NCBI GenBank assembly: GCA_947044405.1
Contig: CAMRHE010000462.1
Coordinates: 531,001-595,000, forward strand
Direction of reading: 5' to 3'
DNA: 64,000 nucleotides
Source of the DNA: Leptodactylus fallax
Taxonomy: Eukaryota; Chordata; Amphibia; Anura; Leptodactylidae
A program made the position numbers and the translations under genes. The stretch's first letter is position 1; each line of letters begins with the position of its first letter. Positions 1-11,145 of the stretch are shown piece after piece. The notes beneath the pieces are model-generated. The model did no database searches and was not told where the DNA came from. It saw only the letters and a list, made by a program, of their open reading frames with translations.

Positions 1-2658
1 TTAGTGCTCCAACTATTGTTCTTCTTAAATGAGATGTTAAAGTGACAACTTTCCGGCACATTTGGGTCATTTTGTATGTAAACTTCAGTGCAGACCACTG
101 ATGTTTGTATAGACCGACAGTAGTCCTTATACTGATCTAATCCATGACATGGAACTAGCTGGCACGGAGATGTATGAATAGACTTGGAAGCAGAAACCTT
201 TTTTTTTTTATTTTGTTGCTAGATATTATGTCTTATGCTACTATTGTCTTTAGAGTTATTGCAGTGGACTGCACAATGGAGACAATAAATAAGGATTACT
301 TCAATACTTGAGAAGATGACAATAGGTCAGTGACACTGAAGTGGGTACTTCTAGCCTTTTATTACAGTGAAAGGAATATTGAGCTTTAGAAATCAGCAGA
401 CATTAGTGCCATAATCCATAGTTAAATGTAGACCACCGAGATATAGTCTATATAGGGCTGCATGAAAATAATGGTCCACATTATCTGTGGGCCAATATCT
501 TTAGCCAGCAGGTGCGAGGGGTGCTACTTTGTAACAGCTCATTCATTTACTCAAGACAGGGTCATAGAGTATACTGGAATAGCTAAGAATAAAATAATGT
601 TTACATCAAAACCCAAAATCAATAGAAGAGATCCGCTTGTGCCATTACGTAAAGCGTGCTGCTGGTAAATATAGTGTAGGTTCCTGCATTAGAAAAAAAA
701 AACTGTCAAGGGAGAAGACATTGGGCATCTTGGTTTACTGCAGCCTGGCATAAGAAAACACTCTATTTCAATTACAGCCTAGTGAGTTTGCTCCAGGTCA
801 TGTGCATTTCTATTACGGCCCTGTATTAAAGCCCTGTACTTTGTATGCCTCTGATTTCAAACAGTCGAATACAGAAGGAATTTTGCCATGTACTATTAGA
901 CTCCATATTTACAAAAACACTCTTCTAGAAGTATTTTTTCCAGGGTAGAGTATCTCTGTACAGTTCTATGCTGGTGTGCATGAGCGTCTAAGCCACATGA
1001 CATCTGTACCTACCTGCTGTTATTAGTACTGCTGTCTGGATGGACTGGACAGGCTCAACATCTTCTTTTTGTTTGCTTTGCCATAACTTACACTAGGTTC
1101 AAGGTTCAGATTTTGTCCTATGACATTTCAGCAAGTATCTTCAAGCGGTAAAGGGGTAAAAAGAAGAGGGGAGCCATTCTAGGAACCAGGATGAGAGGGG
1201 GAGCCATGCTTAGGACCAGGATTTAAAGGGGTACCATGCTTGGGACTGGGAGTTAGAGGAAAGGTCACCAGGGGAATAAGGAACAGTTGGGGGCCCCTAT
1301 AGCTATATGTTTGGGTTGGAGCAATATGTGTACCAGTCTATGCCTGGTTCTGTATAATATACTGATGTGATTCCAAATATAAAATACATGATTTTGGACT
1401 ATTTCACAATTCTTTGAGGTTTTTTAGGTACTTTTCAGAAATAATCTGATACTTTTTTAGTTACATGCAAAACAGTGGCAGTTAGTTCAAGAACAGCCAC
1501 GGGTAAGTGATGTTATCAAAAAAGCTATTCATAGGACCCAGGAGCAACACCCATCTATTAAGGATGTTGTCACTTAAATGCACCTTACCTTCTGACTTGT
1601 AATGTCATTGATGTAATCGGTGATACAGAGCCTGAGGGACTTTCTTGAGCTGTAGATACTTGGATACAAGGCCAAATATATGGAAGCAAATTGGCTAATC
1701 AGCTCTAAAATAATTTCCCCAGAAAAAATGTCATAGAAAGGGTGGGGTGGGTGAGTCCGAGTACAATTTTGTGGGGTGGGTGGGTCCGAGTACAATTTTC
1801 AGTATAATTGCAGCCACACCTTGATACAGCATTCTGCATTCATGGATCTGTAAGATACCCTGGAGCCAGTGAATTTGCAGCCATCCACTAAAATGGGGCT
1901 ATACGATTCCTTGCATTGTGTGCTCATCAGTTTCAACTTAAAGCTTTTTAGTGGCCAAAGTGGCTGATCAGACTCACTTTGTAAAGGATATGATGATTGA
2001 TAGGCCATTTAGTGGGTGTCTGACAAAGATGATGAATATTGTAAGGTGAGACACTTTTCTCTTTTCATGTTTTGTGAGCTCAATACCATTTGGTCCAAAA
2101 AGTTGGGAATCCCCTGGTGTAAGTGAATTGATTATGAGCACTGGGGCTTCTATAGGTCTTATGATTATGAGCACTGGGGCTTCTATAGGTCTTGTCTCAA
2201 ATTCTAGGACCCAGCCTATAGTAATCCTACTTGTTGATGTGATTTTATTAGCCTTCCACTTGTAATGTAGACTGGTGCCTGGAACACAGTAGTAATTTAT
2301 TATTTTTTATTTATTTTTTACAGAACAGGGTATACCTGTCACAATAAATTGCCCACTATCCACAGGACGTGGGTAACTTGCTCAGACCCCTACTGGCCAC
2401 AAGAACTGGGGTGTTTTAGACCCCAGTTTGAATGGAATGGCAAGTCGGAAAAGTATTAAGACTGTCACCAGTAATATGACTGGAGAAAATCTTTGAATCT
2501 CTGCAAAACTTTAAATTAGTTATATTTTCTACAAACGTGAATAAGGTTATGTTCATGGGAAAATCCATTTACGTCACTAACATGATGGTAGATGACGGGA
2601 AAAGGGCTCAGGGCTCACTCACCTGTGTTCTGAAATGATTCATGCAAACACTCTTCTA
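1..2658. other. Upstream intron or flank with three short tandem repeats
   Basis: No coding exon is recognised. Three small tandem arrays are visible: three degenerate 30-bp units at 1171-1260 (GAGCCAT..TAGGACCAGG), two 29-bp units at 1742-1799 with one mismatch, and two 33-bp units at 2128-2193 with one mismatch. The rest looks like unique, AT-rich sequence. Short frames here have no family resemblance. Confidence 0.6.
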
Positions 2659-4221
2659 CAGTCATGGCCAAAAGTTTTGAGAATGACACAAATATTATAT
2701 TTTCACATGATCTGCTGCCCTCTGGTTTTTATGTGTGTTTGTCAGATGTTTTTATCACATACAGAAATATAATTGCATTCATATTATGAGTAACAGAAGC
2801 TTATATTGACAGAATGAGTTAATGCAGCAAGTCAATATTTGCAGTGTTGACCCTTCTTCTTCAGGACCTCTGCAATTCTCCCTGGCATGCTCTCAACCAA
2901 CTTCTGGACCAAATCCTGACTGATAGCAGTCCATTCTTGCAGAATCAATGCTTTAATTTTGTCTGAATTTGTTGGTTTTTGTTTGTCCACCTGTCTCTTG
3001 ATGATTGACCACAAGTTCTCAATGGGATTAAGATCTGGGGAGTTTCCAGGCCATGGACCCAAAATCTCTATGTTTTGTTCCCTGAGCCATTTAGTTATCA
3101 CCTTTGCTTTATGGCAAGGTGCTCCATCATGCTGGAAAAGGCATTGTTGAGCGCCAAACTGCTCTTGGACGGTTGGGAGAAGTTGCTCTTGGAGGACATT
3201 CTGGTACCATTCTTTATTCATGGCTGTGTTTTTAGGCAAGACTGTGAGAGAGCCGATTCCCTTGGCTGAGAAGCAACCCACACATGAATGGTTTCAGGAT
3301 GCTTTACAGTTGGCATGAGACAAGACTGGTGGTAGCGCTCACCTCTTCTTCTCCGAATAAGCTGTTTTCCAGATGTTCCAAACAATCGAAAAGGGGATTC
3401 ATCAGAGAAAATGACTTTACCCCAGTCCTCAGCAGTCCACTCCCTGTACCTTTTGCAGAATATCAGTCTGTCCCTGATTGTTTTTTCTGGAGAGAAGTGG
3501 CTTCTTTGCTGCCCTCCTTGAGACCAGACCTTGCTCCAAGAGTCTCCGCCTCACAGTGCGTGCAGATGCACTCACATCTGCCTGCTGCCATTCCTCAGCA
3601 AGCTCTGCACTGCTGGTAGCCCGATCCCGCAGCTGAAACACTTTTAAGAGACGGTCCTGCCGCTTGCTGGTCTTTCTTGGGCGCCCTGGAGCCTTTTTGG
3701 CACCAATGGAACCTCTCTCCTTGAAATTCTTGATGATGTGATAGATTGTTGACTGAGGTACAATCTTTCTAGCTGCAATACTCTTCCCAGTTAGGCCATT
3801 TTTGTGCAGTGCAATGATGACTGCACGTGTTTCTTTAGAGATAACCATGGTTAACAGAAGAGAAACAATGATGGCAAGCACCAGCCTCCTTTTAAAGTGT
3901 CCAGTGGTGTCATTCTTACTTAATCATGACAGATTGATCTCCAGCCCTGTCCTCATCAACACCCACACCTGTGTTAATGGAGCAATCACTGAAACGATGT
4001 TAGGTGGTCCTTTTAAGGCAGGGCTGCAATGATGTTGAAATGTGTTTTGGGGGATAAAGTTCATTTTCTAGGCAAATATTGACTTTGCAAGTAATTGCTG
4101 TTAAGCTGATCACTCTTTATAACATTCTGGAGTATATGCAAATTGCCATTAGAAAAACTGAAGCAGTAGACTTTGTAAAAATTAATATTTGTATCATTCT
4201 CAAAACTTTTGGCCATGACTG
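2659..4221 (-). mobile_element. Tc1/mariner element, DD35E type
   Basis: The element is 1563 bp, flanked by TA on both sides. Its terminal inverted repeats begin CAGTCATGGCCAAAAG and match for about 38 bp, with weaker similarity further in. Transposase is encoded on the minus strand. The spacing between the second Asp (in HDGAPCH) and the Glu (in [10 protein letters not shown]) is 35 residues, the spacing described for the vertebrate Traveler (DD35E) group. Family naming is by spacing only. Confidence 0.88.
2832..3848 (-). pseudogene. DD35E Tc1-like transposase, frameshifted
   Basis: A cut-and-paste transposase remnant. The N-terminal part (start MVISKETR at 3848) carries the paired-type helix-turn-helix DNA-binding region, with GKSIAARKIVPQSTIYHII as the recognition helix segment and the GRPRKTS hook between the two subdomains. 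The frame is lost near 3480: the SDES first-Asp block continues in other frames and the reading returns at 3281 with MGCFSAKG. The C-terminal part holds the second Asp (HDGAPCH) and the catalytic Glu ([12 protein letters not shown]), ending KKKGQHCKY. At least two frameshifts make it non-coding. It lies antisense to the host gene. Confidence 0.87.
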
Positions 4222-4479
4222 TACAATAGCTGTCTTGGATCACACAAATGCCTTGACCTATTTCTTGTTGTTAATTTAAACTTTGCCTGCAGCGCTTGCA
4301 TATAAAGGCACCCAACAAATACAAAGCAACAATAAAGGTGCATGCAATCTGTCACAGAATCTGTGGCATGAAACAATGAATGACTCCCAAAGCAGTTTGA
4401 AGAGGGGTCAGATTACCTGCTAACAACTGTTGTCAGTGTCCATGTGAACTACACTGATATACCTGCCTTACTGGATAAA

Positions 4480-4930
4480 CATCAAAAAAACTATTCCTCA
4501 ATTAAATATCTCAATTGGAGTCCCATAAACAACAAACCTGAATACCGAAACACATATGGGAACAAACCAGAATATCTAGTTTTTATATAACAATTTATTC
4601 ATGTAAAATACAAATATAGAGAATAAATACCACATATAATGACATCAATAAATACGAAGATACAAAGCAGCTGCGTTGAAAAACAGCAAGGATGCCTTAT
4701 ATAGGGCAAATAGAGCCTCCAAGACCATATAATGTTATTAGCAATCACAGTATTATATCCATTGAATCTAGGTCAAATATCAAAGTATCAAGAGGGCTCA
4801 AAGTAAGTGCAAACACCCAGGGGGAGAAAAAAGTTGCTCACGTCTGACGCGCATTTCCCCAATGAATGGCTTCGTCAGGAGGCTTATTGGATAAACCTGT
4901 CATCTGATGTTGCTATTAAATGGTAAATAG
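4480..4930 (-). mobile_element. Retroelement 3' tail with hammerhead-like core (degenerate)
   Basis: Read on the minus strand, the segment has CTGACGA, a GCC-rich spacer, GGGGAAA and GCGCGTC (4841-4880), then about 240 bases later AATAAATTG (4591-4599) and A-rich sequence. That layout, a self-cleaving-ribozyme-like core upstream of a polyadenylation-like end, is shared with the plus-strand copy near 30621. Stem I of a hammerhead is not formed here. No coding region is visible. The retroelement class is inferred. Confidence 0.4.
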
Positions 4931-4964
4931 TACTCTGTACTCAGCTTCTGGTCAATCAGAGATA

Positions 4965-5270
4965 AAGGGCTATTCCCTTTAAATAAAGTGATGGCAATCA
5001 CTATATTATTGTTGAGGACCTGACCTCTGGGACCCTTACAGATCCTGATTGATTCTGGTGCTGCAGACCCCTTCACACTCTATCCCTGCACAGTAATGCC
5101 CCTGTCACCCACTGTTTAGGGGAACAGCAGTGCTTCAGCACATTGGGTCAACTTCTGCCTCCTGCACAGATGGATGCCCGGGAGCATCCTTTTATTTGGG
5201 GGTCAGACCTCGCTAATCATATAGTGATCTTCATCACTTTATAGAATGGTAATACCCCTTTAAAAGTTTA
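4965..5270. repeat. Imperfect palindromic miniature element
   Basis: The ends resemble each other in inverse orientation: TTCCCTTTAAA..AAAGTGATGG at the left, CACTTTATAGAATGG..CCCCTTTAAA at the right. Inner portions also pair partly (CACTATATTATTG; GACCTGACCTC against GGTCAGACCTCG). The same family recurs at 20275-20560. It looks non-autonomous, with no coding capacity. The class is not determined, although TTTAAA at both edges is compatible with a TTAA target. Confidence 0.5.
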
Positions 5271-5520
5271 GTTTTGTACCTGTCCTCCTCCTGCTTTAAT
5301 AGTGCTTGTCAGGTTTCTAGTTTTGAAACTATCCATTTACTTGGCTATCTAACCTGGTGTTACCTCTTCTTCTTCTTCTGGAACAGGATATTCAGGACCC
5401 TGTTATAGTAGTCACTGGATTCCCAATGGTTAGACTACCAGAAGTAATACTTTTATCACTTTTTCCTTTATGTTGTCCTGTCTAGTTGTGATGATTAAGC
5501 CTGCTCATAGATGGCATCTA

Positions 5521-7088
5521 CACTGTGTTCCAAATTATTAAGCAAATAATATTTTCTCATATTTTCCAAAATTACCTATATGAATTGCAGTCATTGTAAT
5601 TTTCCAGTCATCAACTATTCGAGTATAATTGAAAGGTTTTTGAACAAACTACCTATGATAACAGTATATTTTAAAAAAAAATAAACACTCAAAATGCATG
5701 TTTTAAATTATTATGCACAGCAGAATTTGCAACCTTTTCATTTTTATTAAGAACAAAAAAATGGTCATTGTAAAATTATAAGCATTAGCAGGTTATTACT
5801 AACTGAAATCAAACAGTTTTCAAGCCAAAACTTTATTCGAGGTGATGTTACATTTGCACATAGGACCCCTTGTTCGAAAGAAGCTTCTGAACTCTCTCGG
5901 CCATTGAATTTGTCAATTTTTGGATGGTTTCTGCTTCAATTGTTTTGCATGAGGACAGAATACCCTCCCAGAGCTGTTGCTTAGATGTGAACTGCCTCCC
6001 GCCATCATAGACACTCCTTTTGATGATGCTCCAGAGGTTCTCAATGGGGTTGAGGTCAGGGGAGCATGGGGGCCACACCATAAGTTTGTCCCCTTTTATG
6101 CCCATAGCAGCCAGAGATGCAGATGTGTTATTTGCAGCATGAGACGGTGCATTATCATGCATGAAAATGATCTTTCTGCGGAATGCATGGTTCTTCTTCT
6201 TGAACCATGGCAGGAAGTGCTGTTTGAGAAACTCCACATACATTATGGAGTTCATCTTTACCCCTTCAGGGATCCTAAAGGGGCCGACAATCTCTCTCCC
6301 CATGATTCCAGCCCAAAACATTACTCCACCTCCTCCTTGTTGGCGCCGTAGCCGTGTTTGCATGGGGTGTCCATCAACAAGCCCTCCTCCACTCCATCCA
6401 TCTGGACCATCGAGCGTTGCACGGCACTCATTGGTGAACAAAACAGTTTTGAAGTCAGTCTTCATGTATTGTTGGCCCACTGGAGCCGTTTCTGCTTGTG
6501 TGCAGTGGATAGAGGAGGTCGACAGGATGGCTTACGCACAGCTGCAAACCTCTGAAGGACCCTGCATCTTGTTGTTCGGGGGGACGTTGGAGGCACCAGC
6601 AGCTTCAAAAACTTGTTTGCTGCTATGACAAGGCATTTTTGAAGCTGCTCTTTTAACCTGACGTAATTGCCTGTTGGAAAGAGTCCTCAATTTTCCCTTA
6701 TCAGCACGCACACGTGTGTGCTGTGAAGCAGCTACATACTTCTTGATTGTGTGATGATCACGATGAAGTGTCTTGGCAATGTTGATTGTAGTCATGCCTT
6801 GACCTAAACACTCCACAATTTGTTGCTTCTCAGCAGCCGACACATCCTTTTTCTTTCCCATTTTGGCTGAAAATGTAGGCTGCTTAATAATGTGGGACAG
6901 CCTTCTTAAGTAGTCTTGCCTTTAATTGGACACACCTGCCAAACTAATTAGCACAGGTGTCTGCAATTGCTTTCAGTGATATAAAGAGCCCTGACACACA
7001 TCACCATCAATGAGTTTAACTGACAAACAAAAAAATTCTTACCTTATCACTCCTAAACACTTTTTGCATAATAATTTGGAACACAGTG
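5521..7088 (-). mobile_element. Tc1/mariner element, DD37E type
   Basis: The element is 1568 bp, flanked by TA dinucleotides, with inverted ends CACTGTGTTCCAAATTATTA (about 28 bp). Transposase lies on the minus strand. The second Asp (MHDNAPSH) and Glu ([11 protein letters not shown]) are separated by 37 residues, the spacing reported for the TRT (DD37E) family of vertebrates and protists. This family is clearly different from the 2659 element. Confidence 0.87.
5848..6861 (-). pseudogene. DD37E Tc1-like transposase, frameshifted
   Basis: The N-terminal segment begins MGKKKDVSAAEKQQIVECL at 6861 and contains a helix-turn-helix (TTINIAKTLHRDHHTIKKYV). Around 6532-6480 the reading changes frame at least twice; the linking peptide KPSCRPPLSTAHKQKRLQWA is in a third frame. 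The long C-terminal frame (5848-6480) has FTNECRATLDGPDGW, where the usual first Asp block (TDE) reads TNE, so the first catalytic Asp is lost. HDNAPSH and [10 protein letters not shown] are intact, ending LLSNKGSYVQM. Frameshifts and the Asp change make it inactive. Antisense to the host gene. Confidence 0.87.
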
Positions 7089-8892
7089 TATTAACCCGCC
7101 ACATCCTCTATGAGCATACAACCCAGTGCAGTTATATCTAATGTTGCTTATAGTAATGTCCTGTTTTTTCTGTCTTTGGGTATTGTATTATGTAAACCTT
7201 ATCATTCTTACTTATTAAAGATTAAACAGAACACATTGATCATAACCCTCACTTCCTTATCTATGCAGATTTCCATTCCCATAAAGACGTTTTGACATAG
7301 TTGGCAGGGAAAACAGCCTGCGTGAGTAGTTTGGCTTAGTGCTTGGCATAAAAACAATAAGGATGGTGTCATCTGATCAGGTTAATAATAGGGTTTTGTG
7401 AGTGTATCTCCAAATACTAACAAACGGCTGGCAGTGCTTACAATTGCACATTGTGTCTTTGTGTTTGGTATTGGTCACTGAAGTTGACTTCAGATACCAC
7501 AGGTCCTACCCCTGAATATTCTTTCTGTGCCATCTATTCCAGATGATGGCTTTCTTCATGACCTCTTATCACAAACGCATAAAAAATGGAAAGGTCAGTA
7601 TCAGATTTCACGGTTACATAAAGTCAGACACCACACTGAGGCCAATAAGAGGAATATCCTTGACCCTAACAGTGCATATGGACAGGGATTTTCCTGATAG
7701 GATAATTCCCTTTGGCATTGTAAAGCGAGGAGGGAGATTAATAACTGTGTAAAAGGAAATGGACATCGAGCTGGTCTGAACTTATATTATAAAGTTAAAG
7801 TGGTCTTTTTTGATATCAAGAAAAAAAAATTATTTGTTGCGTTGTAGTAAGAAGTTACCTTGCCTTATTGAAGTACTGTAAATGCCCCCTCTTCCAAAAC
7901 ATGGAGAGAACACCTGTGGTGGCAAAGTGACTGCATCTGTTAAGGCCCTTTCACATGGTCCAATGATTGGCTAAACACTTGTTCTGTGGGAACACTCGAT
8001 CCCAATAATTGGCCATGTAAAGGTGCCCTCGATCAGTTTACAAACAAGAAAAGGCTTAATTGTAAGGTTTTCACATATTTTATGTAGTACCAAAAATCAC
8101 TGGTTGTTTGCAGCACACCACCTTGTGTAAACATGAACAGTGCTTGTGCTGTCAATATAATGGAACTGTATAGAAGGCAAATGATCCCAGCAGAGATTGT
8201 TCCTCCCCCATGCGCTTTGTATCAGTATATGTAAGGGCTGATGCAAACAAGGAACAAATGGTATATTGTATATTGGTATATTGTCTCTGGCACTCTTCTC
8301 ACACAGGCATTGGGCATCAGACCATGTAAAAGGGCCCTTTGTCAACTAGGGTGGCTTTATGAATGCCCACTGTCTCCTACTGTGTGATTAGCTCACTGGC
8401 AGCCTTCTTGTTTCTGTAAACTAAACTACCTGCATTATTTAAGACACTGGCATCATTCTCAGCAAAATTATTTTTGTCTTGAAGGAATGAAATCCAAAGT
8501 ATATTAAAAACCCTTTTACAATTAGTCAATTGTTTTGTCATAATTTCCCTATTATACTTTTTCAGTTTTTGGAAGGAAGTGATTTGGTGACTAGGGAAGA
8601 GTGACAATGCGTTCCAATAGCCCATGGCTGCTCTTATAACAGCGGCCAAGCTGTCTGGATAAATAATTCATATTTGCTGGCTTCTTACAATTGTTCCAAG
8701 CGTTAGATGATCATGTCATGAGTGGTGACTCTTAATGAAGATGATACTTTTATCATTTGTGGTTGAATGTTTTGTGCCTGTACTCTGTGTATATGTTGTT
8801 ACACTTTTTAACCCTATCTGATTTGTTGTTGTAGTATTCTCTTGGTCAAAACAACTGACAAACTGAAATATTCCTCAAGGCCAAGTCACACA
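7089..8892. other. Intron sequence without recognised genes
   Basis: No exon, transposase or clear repeat unit is recognised. Small open frames (7543-7752, 8377-8649) lack codon bias or family motifs. The sequence looks unique and AT-rich. Confidence 0.5.
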
Positions 8893-9022
8893 CATGTATC
8901 TAACATTTGTATATTTTTTATTTATTTATTTAACTTACTTCTATAGCGCCATCATATTCCGCAGCGCTTTACAGACATTGTCAATCACTGTCCCATATAG
9001 GGCTCACAATCTACATTCCCTA
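8893..9022 (-). repeat. 3' part of tRNA-derived SINE
   Basis: In reverse complement the segment matches the tail of the full SINE at 45917: TAGGGAATGTAGATTGTGAG, then GACAGTGATTGACAATGTCTG, then AAGCGCTGCGGAATATGATG and GCGCTATA followed by a TAAA-type tail. The tRNA-like head is missing, as is usual for 5'-truncated copies. Confidence 0.8.
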
Positions 9023-9102
9023 TCAATATGTATATATACATGTACATATACAGCATATGTCTATCAAAGTTATATACACACATTATTTAGATCTGGCATA
9101 TA

Positions 9103-9277
9103 CACTGAAACCTCTTGAAAAGACCACCTCTTTGAGAACACCACCTGCTTTCCCAGACCACATTTTATATGATGAATTTTCAGTTTCCCATACTAACCAT
9201 CTTCTTTGAGAAGACCACCTCTCTAGAAGATTACTTTTTATGAAATTTGGAGTTGCCGTGTCTAAGAGGTTTCACTG
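9103..9277. mobile_element. Mariner-type miniature element (TA-flanked)
   Basis: A 175-bp element with inverted ends CACTGAAACCTCTT and AAGAGGTTTCACTG, flanked by TA on both sides. Internal GAGAAGACCACCTCT repeats several times. No coding capacity. Tc1/mariner-superfamily mobilisation is inferred from the TA target and the terminal sequence. Confidence 0.75.
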
Positions 9278-9894
9278 TATAATAGTTCAAGCCCACTCTA
9301 ATGCTAGCACTCATGAAATCATTTTTTTTTATACTTTTTTTTTTTTTATATTTAATTTTTGGGGGTGGGGTCAAGCATATGCATATTTTACGATTTTTTT
9401 GTAGCAGTGCAACAGAAGTATAAAGGGGGAAAATTGAAAACGTGTTGTGAAAGGGTCTCACTCCTACCTGTAAAAGGCAGGATTCAGATTAAAAATATAT
9501 TCTTCCTGTTTGGTATTTCAGATATAAAATATGTTTTAGTGCATTTTTGTCATCCCTAAAAGCTAGCACTTGGAGAGTTTGGAGTATATCTAGTTGTCTG
9601 GATAGTCTGTGTACATCTAGCCAGAAAACATTAGCTGGTCACTAATGAGCTCTTCTCACAGAGGGAATACATCGAAACCATTATGTTTATGGATTGCCAT
9701 AATGGGAAACTTGAAGGCACTTAACAAGATGTGTGCTCCACAGTTCCTTTTAGATTTGTAGGACAGGTTTCTCACTTGCAGTTGCTTGGCTCCTTTAAAA
9801 TCTATTTGAATGAATTGTCTGCTAATATGAGATCCATGTTGTAGAATGTCTATATCCAACAAGAACCTGCACAGTGTGCATGTAAGAGAGTCCT
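9278..9894. other. Intron sequence, A/T-rich
   Basis: Contains T-runs near 9321-9360 and otherwise no recognised feature. Confidence 0.4.
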
Positions 9895-10547
9895 TGTAAC
9901 GTCTCTGTCTGTTCGGGTCTCGGCGCCACCCTCCGCTCGCACGCTGTGGCGAAGGAGGCGTGTTCAGTTTGGTTCTTTGTGTAGGTTTCTTGTTGCTCAG
10001 TCTGAACATGGTCCTAGACAATTTAATGGATTTCCGGCCACACCCGTGTTCTGAGCATTTCTCTCTGGACTGCATGGAGTTAATCTCTTCCTGGCCTGTG
10101 TTATTGACAGCCTGTGTACCTATCAGGTCTGGGGCTGGTCCCAGACTTTCTATAAACAGGTTGTCAGCCCTCACATGGTCGCCGGTTATTGCTCTGACTG
10201 TGCCTGCTCGCTTTGTGCCCTTGATATTTACTGTACTATTTCTCTGACCTCTGGCTTGCCTTTTGACTATTCTCTTGGATTGTGATTTTTGTACTGCATT
10301 GCTCGTTTGTTACCAACTCCTTGGCTTCCTGACCTCTCTTTTTGTCGTTTGTTTTGTCTTGTCCTGTTCTGTGTGTCACTTACCCAGAATAGGGCTTGTC
10401 TTCAGGTTGTCCTTTACCGTTTAGGGTAACTGAGGCAATAGGAAGGGACAGTGGCTGGGGTGAGATTAGGGCTCACTTGTCTCTGTCCTTCCTCCCAGAC
10501 CCCTGCAGTAGTGTCAGGGTATTGCTACGTTTGACAAGACCCTAACA
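9895..10547 (+). mobile_element. Solo LTR of an LTR retrotransposon
   Basis: A 653-bp block begins TGTAACG and ends CCTAACA, that is TG...CA, with the 5-bp direct repeat GTCCT immediately on both sides (9890-9894 and 10548-10552). It is GC-richer than its surroundings and has a C/T-rich interior (CTTGGCTTCCTGACCTCTC). There is no internal gag, pol or primer-binding site, so it is a solo LTR left by recombination between two LTRs. Whether the parent was Ty3/Gypsy-like or an endogenous retrovirus cannot be told from the LTR; the composition suggests Gypsy. The orientation is inferred. Confidence 0.82.
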
Positions 10548-10709
10548 GTCCTACAATGAATAACTTACAAAAGGAAGGTATAAAAATGTATAGAAGTTTC
10601 TGCCTAGGTTGTTTTCTTTGAATATCTTTTATCTTTGAATATCTGATTTTCTGCTTTAGGCCAGTGCCCCATTTTGCGAACACACTGCATTTTACTTTAA
10701 CTGCAAAGC

Positions 10710-11145
10710 GCATGGGATTCTGGCTAATCCCATCTACACACTGCAGAAAAAAATCAGCAGCGGAAATGCAGCTTGGGCTTTTGCAAATCGCAGCATGTCA
10801 ATTATACCTACGAAAATGATGGCATTTTCCATATAGGTGTAATAGAAGCAGAAAGTCTGCAGAAGAAAACTCTGCAGACTTTTTGTGAAAAACGCTGCTG
10901 AAAAACCGTGATGTGTTTCCACCTTAGCCTTAGGCCCCACGTGGCGTCCCGCAGCAAAAAAGTGCTGCGGGAGAAACCGCGGCGGGATCGCATCGTGGTT
11001 CTTCCCGCAGCTCTTTAGATAGAAAGTTTTCAGAGTTTTCCTCTGCGGACTTTCTGTTTCAATTATACCTATAGGGAAACCGCCGGCATTTCCGTAGGTA
11101 TAATTGACATGCTGCAATTTCCAAAACCGCGCCGGTTGTGTGCTG
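10710..11145. repeat. Palindromic GGCCCCACGTGGCG-family miniature elements
   Basis: Two adjoining copies of a highly dispersed family: TTAGGCCCCACGTGGCG, GCTGCGGG, GCAGACTTTCTG, AATTATACCTA, CATGCTGCAATTTCC. Segments recur in inverse orientation within the block. Copies or relatives occur at 26683, 28957, 31597, 32690, 38310, 46455, 57667 and 59837. No coding capacity. Confidence 0.75.

Noticed and set aside
4841..4880. Functional hammerhead ribozyme at this site
   Set aside because: Core strands are present but no stem I can be formed, so only a degenerate relative is claimed.
8894..9118. Hydrophobic frame MYLTFVYFLFIYL as a membrane protein exon
   Set aside because: It is a translation of the reversed SINE tail and adjoining simple repeats.
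9656..10174. 172-residue minus-strand frame
   Set aside because: More than half of it is inside the solo LTR; no family motif.
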